Shown here: piece after piece, positions 59,601 to 64,000 of the stretch
How positions within the stretch are numbered: the first letter of the stretch is position 1
Layout: each line of letters opens with the position of its first letter
DNA from: DATKUK01 sp035530655
GTDB lineage: Bacteria > Planctomycetota > Phycisphaerae > UBA1845 > DATKUK01
Direction of reading: 5' to 3'
Assembly: GCA_035530655.1 (NCBI GenBank)
Contig: DATKUK010000030.1
Span: 5,238-69,237, forward strand
Length of the DNA: 64,000 nt
Notes under the pieces: model-generated
Database searches by the model: none
Told to the model about the DNA's origin: nothing
What the model saw: only the letters and a program-made list of their open reading frames with translations
Program-made: the position numbers and the translations under genes

Positions 59601-59901
59601 TCACGTGCTGGCGATAGATGAAGTCGTAGCCGTTGGTCTTATCCTGCCCCGAGAAGATCCGTCCGCCGATCTGAGGAAGCACGCAGAGCTGGATGTAGGG
59701 GTTCTCCAGGTAGACGGCCTGGTAGGTAACGTCTTCCCGCACGTCGCTGAGCTTGTCGAGCATCGGATAGGGGTAGGCTACACCCTTGGCGCCTTGGTAG
59801 CCGCGTCCCGTGTAGAAGATGGGATTCTTCTCGGGCTCGCCCACCCGGTACGTTGGGATCGTCAACGGCTCCTGCCGGATGATGGCCTCGGCTGCACTCA
59901 T
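56617..59901 (-). CDS. DUF5107 + TPR repeat protein
   Basis: The protein has 1094 residues from ATG 59901, with AGAGGTG upstream. The N-terminal half (about 1-420) matches DUF5107, a galactose-mutarotase-like beta-sandwich: YLENPYIQLCVLPQIGGRIF, WISGGVEWNIPHHHRPTTFM and VTTRIFNRTPYVHSLLCFTN. After a Pro-rich linker (about 455-480) come many TPR repeats to the C-terminus, for example AHNERVLIETDRGNADDARR and EVFWLIGTTFEATGDTTEAR. DUF5107/TPR proteins occur in polysaccharide-use loci and may bind or process sugars. The stop codon comes from the inverted-repeat element, so the last residues may not be original. No signal peptide was seen. Confidence 0.85.
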   Translation of the reverse strand: MSAAEAIIRQEPLTIPTYRVGEPEKNPIFYTGRGYQGAKGVAYPYPMLDKLSDVREDVTYQAVYLENPYIQLCVLPQIGGRIFSGQDKTNGYDFIYRQHVIKPALIGMLGAWISGGVEWNIPHHHRPTTFMPVHCRIAEGPGGSKTLWIGEIELRHRMKWVVGLTIHPDRSYLEVTTRIFNRTPYVHSLLCFTNVAVHVNEHYQVIFPPTTEYGTQHAKCEFIRWPIADGAYDQIDYTGVDVSWWKNHPDPLSIFAWNYEDDFFGGYDHGRQAGIVHVADHRAVPGKKFFTFGSGPRGQAWDRILTDEDGPYLELMAGAYSDNQPDYSWIQPYETKTVTQYWYPVRDLGGVSAANRDAAVHLSAAPSGGVRLAVNTTAEQRNAVVLLRTAGSELFRQTATVSPEKPFVVHVPLPRGARPDATETVLLASSGSELIRYRPTPTKGAPVPKPVEPPAPPQEVPTAEQLYLAGMRLEQFHSPAMEPDPYYHEALHRDPGDVRANTALGIRYCKRGLFADAEARLRTAVDRLTRNYTHPRDGEALYYLGVALRGQGQTDRATDAFSYAAWSYAFRAASHYALAQMALASGDGAAARQSVEQSLLCNALNPAAMNLKTVLLREAGRFDEAMAMAEAALQLDPLDFWAHNERVLIETDRGNADDARRDRENLAALMRDDVQSYLELACDYEACELWDEAIEVLSRLTVGRPDAGSVDPTVHYALAYYWQRQGQVDRAGEHRRLAARMPADCCFPHCMEVIGWLTAAMEQSPDDSRAPYCLGNLLYDLQPDRAIEAWERSCDLDDNFATVHRNLALAYARIDSDNDRAICAMQRAVDVDGDDPRLLLELDQLSEADGADPADRLARLEARSDVVARRDECLLRQARLHVLLGQYDHALALLVARHFHVWEGGEYAVHDVYVDAHLLKGQALARAGRHADALREYQAALQYPANFEAGRPKDGGREPEVFWLIGTTFEATGDTTEARAAFERAVQIERKGTHLCYYQGLCHRKLGRPEQAARCFGELVDLGRRVLSDESGADFFEKFGAWQAAPLRESEGHYLLALAALGQGDTIEAEREFRQAVRLNPSHLGARTMLAGLA

Positions 59902-60250
59902 CGCCACACCTCTTGCTCCAGGCCCGATCGGGCGTGGTCGCCGCCGTGCTCCCAACCAACACACAAGCTGCCACACACCGAGGCAACAGGCAAGCCCTCA
60001 ATCCAAATCAGCTCCGCAAAAACTGACGCCTGCCCTATTGGCCGTATGCGCCAGGACTCGGAATACTGCATGGCCCACGCGGTGCAGGGACACCCGCAGT
60101 ATAGCCGGGCTCGCGCGGCGACGGTTTGCGCGTCCTTGTCGGTATGGACGCATCGGGCGACAATGACCCATCCTGGCTGAAGCGCTCGGCGGCTGCAGGA
60201 ATATCGCCCGCCTTCGGACATGAAACACGGTACCGCAGGAAGAGAACCCA

Positions 60251-61699
60251 ATGAACATCATCCTCGTCGTCATCGACACGCTCCGCTACGACTATATCGC
60301 GGCCAATGGCAACAACTGGATCCACACGCCAAACCTCGACGCCTTGGCCGAGCGGTCGTGGTGCTTCGACAACGCCTTCGCTGCCAGCTACCCCACGATC
60401 CCGCACAGGACCGACCTGCTGACCGGCCTGTACGGCGGGCCATTCCATAGCTGGCGCCCGCTTCCATTCGACGTGGCCACGCTGCCGCGTCTGCTGGCCG
60501 ACGCCGGCTACGCCACGCAGCTTATTCACGACACGCCGCACCTGGTCAACGGCGGGCACAATTTCGACTGGCCCTTCCATGCCTGGACGTTTATTCGGGG
60601 CGGTGAAGTTGACCGGCCATGGATCGACGACTCGCAGATGGCCTGGCCCGACAACTGGGACCTGGACCCTGTGTTTGACTACGTGGGCCCACTGAAGGAC
60701 GTCGAGCAGCGCTCGCACGTGGCGATCTCGTACACTCGCGCGAATCGCAAGCGAAGGTCGTATGAGGACTGGAACGCCGCGCAACTGTTCCTGACGGCCG
60801 CCCGATTCCTGCGCGACAACGCCCGGCGCGACAACTTCTTCCTCATGGTCGACAGCTTCGATCCTCACGAGCCGTGGGACGCGCCTCCGGAGTATGTGCT
60901 GAGGTACGACCACACTCCGGGCTACGACGGACGCTTCGACCCGCGCAGCCTCTTCTCGGGGCAGGCAGGCGAGCGGCCCGACGCCGCCGCGGACCGTCTG
61001 CGGGCGTTCTACGCCGCCAAGGTCACCTGGGTCGACAGGTGGTTCGGCGAACTGCTGCGGGCGCTGGAGGAAACCCATCTGCTGACCAATACGGCGATCG
61101 TTGTCACAGCCGACCACGGCACCAACGTCGGCGAGTGCGGGCAGTTCGGCAAGACATTCCCGATCAAGGATACCGAAGCCCACGTGCCGCTGATGATCTA
61201 CGTTCCGGACGGCGGCAGCGGACGCAGCGACGTCTTCGCCCAGCCGCAGGACATCACAGCCACGATCCTCGGTCTCGGTAAGGCCGCCAAGCCGGACGAC
61301 ATCGACGCTTACGACGTGCTGGCGGCTGCTCGCAACGGGCAAGACTCACCGCGCCAATGCGTCATCTCGGGTCGCCATATCCACAACTGGGACGGCGAGG
61401 CCGATCAAATCCTGCTGACGATCTTCGATCGGCAGTGGCGGCTGGAATTCGCGGCGAGTCCACAGGCCAGCCGGCTTTACCGCCGGGATCAATACGAGGA
61501 TGTAGCTGCGGGCCATCCGTCTGTCGTTCGCGACCTGCGGGCACGGGCACTCGATCAGGTGGGTCGCCGCGGCGCGCACCCCGACCTGCTGGCGTGGCTG
61601 CGAAGCGAAGGCCGTTCGCCCTTCCCTGCGGACCGCTGCCAAGACCCCGCGCCACCCGGCTACGCGCACTACTGGGACCACGCGTACCGGAAGTGGTAA
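60251..61699 (+). CDS. Sulfatase-fold hydrolase with Thr at the nucleophile position
   Basis: The 482-residue protein has the alkaline phosphatase/sulfatase fold: first metal site ILVVIDTLRYDYI, nucleophile region SYPTIPHRTDLLTG, and later DSFDPHEPW and TADHGTNVGECGQFGKTF (metal Asp-His). The usual sulfatase C/S-x-P-x-R, whose Cys or Ser becomes formylglycine, is here T-I-P-H-R (Thr49). Thr acts as nucleophile in related phosphodiesterases and phosphonoacetate hydrolase, so the enzyme probably needs no formylglycine enzyme and may act on phosphate or other esters. There is no signal peptide. AGGAAGAG precedes the ATG. It is divergent from the DUF5107 gene and convergent with the glycosidase-like gene. 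Confidence 0.85.
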   Translation: MNIILVVIDTLRYDYIAANGNNWIHTPNLDALAERSWCFDNAFAASYPTIPHRTDLLTGLYGGPFHSWRPLPFDVATLPRLLADAGYATQLIHDTPHLVNGGHNFDWPFHAWTFIRGGEVDRPWIDDSQMAWPDNWDLDPVFDYVGPLKDVEQRSHVAISYTRANRKRRSYEDWNAAQLFLTAARFLRDNARRDNFFLMVDSFDPHEPWDAPPEYVLRYDHTPGYDGRFDPRSLFSGQAGERPDAAADRLRAFYAAKVTWVDRWFGELLRALEETHLLTNTAIVVTADHGTNVGECGQFGKTFPIKDTEAHVPLMIYVPDGGSGRSDVFAQPQDITATILGLGKAAKPDDIDAYDVLAAARNGQDSPRQCVISGRHIHNWDGEADQILLTIFDRQWRLEFAASPQASRLYRRDQYEDVAAGHPSVVRDLRARALDQVGRRGAHPDLLAWLRSEGRSPFPADRCQDPAPPGYAHYWDHAYRKW

Positions 61700-61800
61700 G
61701 GCTTCGGCGCTCCCGTTATCACCGGTCGCGGGCGGCCGCGTCTCGGCGAGAGGCCCAGGGCTGCCGACAGTCTTCACACGCAGATCAGGGCGTGGGTTGC

Positions 61801-63213
61801 TTACGTCGCTTCGGTTTTCAGGTACAAGACGGCATCGCCCGCAAAAGGCGGCGTGAAGGTTCGGCGCGAGCCGCCATCGACGACACCGCCGACATGGGTC
61901 GTGCCTGCAGTGGGATCCAGCCACTCGACCGAATAGGACTTTTGCCCGATCGCCAGGTCGACCTCGAACGGGCCCGAATCCGGCTGGTAGATGAGATACT
62001 CCCGTCCCGGGTTTGCCAGGCAGTAGCCGGTCGTGGCTGACTGGCCTGCCGGCACCATCGACGCCAAGTCCATCCTGTCGGCAAGTGCCCGCGCGTAGCC
62101 CATGCTTCGGCGAACGGGCGGCCAGGTAGGGTGATCGCGGTAGTTGTTCGTATGCAGGTCCGAACCTTTGAGCGGCTCCCACGGATCCATCAGCAGGACG
62201 TTCAACCCTCGCGTGAAGCTCTTGAACACCCAGGCCTGTTCACCTCCGAGGCCCCAGATGTGGTCGGTGTCGCTCACGATCACCTTGCTGCCATCGGCGG
62301 CGGGCGGATTGGTCTGGTACGGCTGTTGGTCGGTGTGGTTGGGCGAAATCCAGTCGGCCGGACTGTCGAACACCACTTCGTTTCGTCCGCCGGGGTAGGG
62401 AACGGTCATGCCCACCGGGTGCTGCTTGGGCTTGCCGGCCTCGTACTGCTTGACGAAGCGTATCAAGTGGTACTGCCATTGGACGGCCTCGCTCGTGCCG
62501 TCGCTTTCGTTGCAGATTTCGTAGAGCACGTTATCCAGGTCGTTGACCGTATCGATGACAGCCCGCACGTAAGCTTCCTGGAGTCTCGTGATCGCCGGGA
62601 TACGCAGAGACTGGATCGCCTTGCCCTGCAGCGTGCCGTCCGGGTCGCCGTCGACGTCGTTAACGTTGTTGGCGGCGTGAAAGGGGTGGCCGCGGTAGGG
62701 GTTGCGGGCGGAGACCCATCGGTCGGTGGGCTCGGGACCCTTGAAGCCCACGCTGAAGCCGTCGAAGAACTTCACAGCCACATAGATGCCGCGCTCGCCG
62801 GCTGCGATGACCCGGGTTCGCAGTCGCTCGAAGTAGGCCGGGTCGAAATGGGCCAGGTCGAACTTGGGCAGTCCGTCCAACGCCGTGCCCGGGCCGGTGC
62901 GAGCGTACGCCAAGGGATAGGCGAAGAAGCGACCGGTTCCGTCCCACGTTGCCCATCGCGCGTGCTCCCACGCCCAAAGGCGCATGAAGTTGTGGTTGTG
63001 CGCGACCATGAAGTCGAGGAACGCGTGGTAGTCGAAATCCGGTTCGTCGCCAGAGATCTTGTGCTCGATCCAGTTCGCCCAGGTGTGGGAGCCGGCCAGG
63101 TAGACCGCGCGGCCGGTCGGGTCGGCGAAGTATCGCGGGTTCGTTAGATGGACGCGAAGCGGTCCAGCGGCCTTGTCGGGCGTCTGGCCTGCCTGCTTGC
63201 CGTGCTGTTCCAT
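61801..63213 (-). CDS. Glycosidase-like protein with TIM barrel (DUF4038/collagen-binding-like)
   Basis: The 470-residue protein starts at ATG 63213 with GGAGGG upstream. The barrel begins NPRYFADPTGRAVYLAGSHT and continues HNHNFMRLWAWEHARWAT, typical of DUF4038 or related glycoside hydrolases. A putative acid/base Glu is in LYEICNESDGTSEAVQ (about 235), and SDTDHIWGLGGEQAWVFKSF follows. The last 90 residues (from about 385; PGREYLIYQPDSGPFEVDLA) match a putative collagen-binding-type beta domain. No signal peptide is present. It probably cleaves a polysaccharide; the sugar is unknown. It is convergent with the sulfatase-fold gene about 100 bases away. Confidence 0.75.
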   Translation of the reverse strand: MEQHGKQAGQTPDKAAGPLRVHLTNPRYFADPTGRAVYLAGSHTWANWIEHKISGDEPDFDYHAFLDFMVAHNHNFMRLWAWEHARWATWDGTGRFFAYPLAYARTGPGTALDGLPKFDLAHFDPAYFERLRTRVIAAGERGIYVAVKFFDGFSVGFKGPEPTDRWVSARNPYRGHPFHAANNVNDVDGDPDGTLQGKAIQSLRIPAITRLQEAYVRAVIDTVNDLDNVLYEICNESDGTSEAVQWQYHLIRFVKQYEAGKPKQHPVGMTVPYPGGRNEVVFDSPADWISPNHTDQQPYQTNPPAADGSKVIVSDTDHIWGLGGEQAWVFKSFTRGLNVLLMDPWEPLKGSDLHTNNYRDHPTWPPVRRSMGYARALADRMDLASMVPAGQSATTGYCLANPGREYLIYQPDSGPFEVDLAIGQKSYSVEWLDPTAGTTHVGGVVDGGSRRTFTPPFAGDAVLYLKTEAT

Positions 63214-63431
63214 TTCGCCTGCCCTCCACAAGGGTCACGAGGGGTTTAGCAATGATCGTAATCGTGGCGACGGGTTTCGTGAAGGCTTGCCTGTTCCACA
63301 GGGTCGAGCGGCTACACGAAGCAGAGTGAGGATATCGTGCCTTTTCTCAGCCGTGGGACAATCGACAGGACGCTGGACGTAGGCGCGCTTACCGCCGATC
63401 GGCGCCGACGCACCGTGACCCGCCAGCCGGC

Positions 63432-63515
63432 ACCAGTTGCGCCGACCTCGACTTCGACGGCGACGTCGACCTGCTTGATCTGGACATCTTCTGCCGTCTT
63501 TTTAGTGGTCCGTAG
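63432..63515 (+). pseudogene. Dockerin-like C-terminal remnant
   Basis: The frame reads TSCADLDFDGDVDLLDLDIF then CRLFSGP and TAG. It is one dockerin calcium loop (DLDFDGDVDLLD) with the usual tail, the same style as the ends of the genes at 9891 and 17963. No upstream body, second loop or start is present, so this is the leftover end of a lost secreted protein gene. Confidence 0.7.
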
Positions 63516-63539
63516 TTACTCGGATGCATGAACGCCCGA

Positions 63540-63734
63540 CTATCCGTCGCATGCGTGCGGGGCCGACCTGCCTCCTTCCGCGTCATCGATCGAGCGCAAC
63601 GCCGGTTCGCAGTTCCGTATGGCCAGTCCTTGAGTAGACAGCTCCATGAGCGTTCTGTCGACGGTGTCGTTGCGTTCATAGCGGCCTCGTACAAGATAGG
63701 CCTCCACCTTTTCCTGCAATGCGCCCGTGAGCAT
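63540..63734 (-). pseudogene. Possible transposase remnant
   Basis: A 64-codon open stretch (LQEKVEAYLVRGRYERNDTV, then DRTLMELSTQGLAIRNCEPA) loosely resembles the segment of IS256/mutator transposases between the basic RGRYER region and the STRDIE-like motif. The frame is closed upstream by TGA four codons before the ATG, and no DDE residues are visible. The resemblance is weak. Confidence 0.25.
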
Positions 63735-63878
63735 CTGACGACCTCAACTGCGCCAGTTGATCGGCCACCACCTTGGCCACCGCCGGCCGGCTCACCCCGG
63801 CCTGCCCCCCAGGCAGCCCCGCCCACCGGTGATCGGCTACGCCAAAGGATCCTTCCTTGCTAAGTTCGACTTTCGCAC

Positions 63879-64000
63879 TTATGCGGCCTGTTTGACCGCG
63901 TGGATTAAGGACTTCAGGACGTTTCGGCTACCCCGGCCGGTCAGCGGGAGCGCCGAAACCTGCTGGCGAACGCTTTCCTGCCGCAGGGTGGCCAGCATGT
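63879..64000 (-). CDS. C-terminal end of an unknown protein (runs off the window)
   Basis: About 40 codons on the minus strand run from the window edge to a TAA at 63879-63881: MLATLRQESVRQQVSALPLT, then GRGSRNVLKSLIHAVKQAA. The peptide is helical and basic, without gaps or frame problems, and looks like a real C-terminus. The gene begins outside the window, so family and function cannot be told. Confidence 0.4.
   Translation of the reverse strand, partial: MLATLRQESVRQQVSALPLTGRGSRNVLKSLIHAVKQAA

Larger units (their letters stand above)
63214..63878. other. Fragment-rich region without an intact gene
   Basis: Apart from the two remnants listed separately, nothing intact is seen. A stretch of 18 codons ahead of the dockerin fragment shows no continuing domain. 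63214-63430 holds no recognisable feature except the presumed promoter of the gene at 61801. Confidence 0.45.

Noticed and set aside
58672..60180. A 502-codon plus-strand open frame.
   Set aside because: It is the antisense of the DUF5107/TPR gene, whose minus-strand peptide is clearly conserved in pattern.
62131..63147. A 338-codon plus-strand open frame.
   Set aside because: It is antisense to the glycosidase-like gene, which has clear barrel motifs.
1..64000. tRNA genes, rRNA and CRISPR arrays.
   Set aside because: No T-arm/anticodon arrangement or regularly spaced direct repeat was seen. The repeats present are palindromes in gaps at irregular spacing.

Overview
The window looks like chromosomal DNA of a planctomycete, most likely of the Phycisphaerae type. 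This is inferred from gene content and not from any marker RNA. The DNA is GC-rich. Secreted proteins carry dockerin-like calcium repeats, and there are pseudopilin-like, DUF5107/TPR, sulfatase-like and glycoside hydrolase genes, a FlgI-like lipoprotein without other flagellar genes, and many intergenic palindromes. No rRNA, tRNA, CRISPR array or intact prophage was recognised.

Region by region. At 1-1010 two broken genes, a radical SAM C-terminus (minus) and a sugar phosphate isomerase/epimerase C-terminus (plus), meet near position 660. 1003-5006 holds a minus-strand run of DUF2085 membrane protein, beta-propeller protein, radical SAM enzyme and a short propeller lipoprotein. 5048-9763 has murD, pyrF and the ACT/UPF0210 pair. 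9891-19354 is rich in secreted proteins: a propeller + six-Ig + dockerin protein, a nitrilase-family hydrolase, an orphan TadG-like gene with a secreted neighbour, an unknown secreted protein, and a protein with three tandem pseudopilin-like modules plus a dockerin. 19496-38826 is core and signalling: a GT-C-like membrane protein, a histidine kinase, a coiled-coil membrane protein, polA, HDOD + hybrid kinase, yidC, a DUF3800-like remnant, smc, the FlgI/HEAT lipoprotein and yhbY.

39100-49362 is an accessory stretch: FAD oxidoreductase, flavin reductase, a PD-(D/E)XK-like protein, an unknown protein, a membrane-anchored MutS-like ATPase between two diverged direct repeats, a C-type-lectin-like protein, a methyltransferase and an alpha-L-fucosidase. 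Its intergenic spaces carry clustered hairpin repeats of several sequence types with shared flanks. 49420-63213 holds a GH2 enzyme, a four-gene ABC exporter operon, a 211-bp inverted-repeat element that supplies the stop codon of a DUF5107/TPR gene, a sulfatase-fold hydrolase with Thr at the nucleophile position, and a glycosidase-like protein. The end (63214-64000) is a graveyard of fragments.

Functionally, the fucosidase, GH2 enzyme, DUF5107 protein, sulfatase-like hydrolase and glycosidase-like protein fit polysaccharide use. The dockerin proteins fit a surface or extracellular assembly, but no cohesin partner lies here. The strongest candidates for something undescribed are the hairpin repeat family and the repeat pair around the membrane MutS gene.
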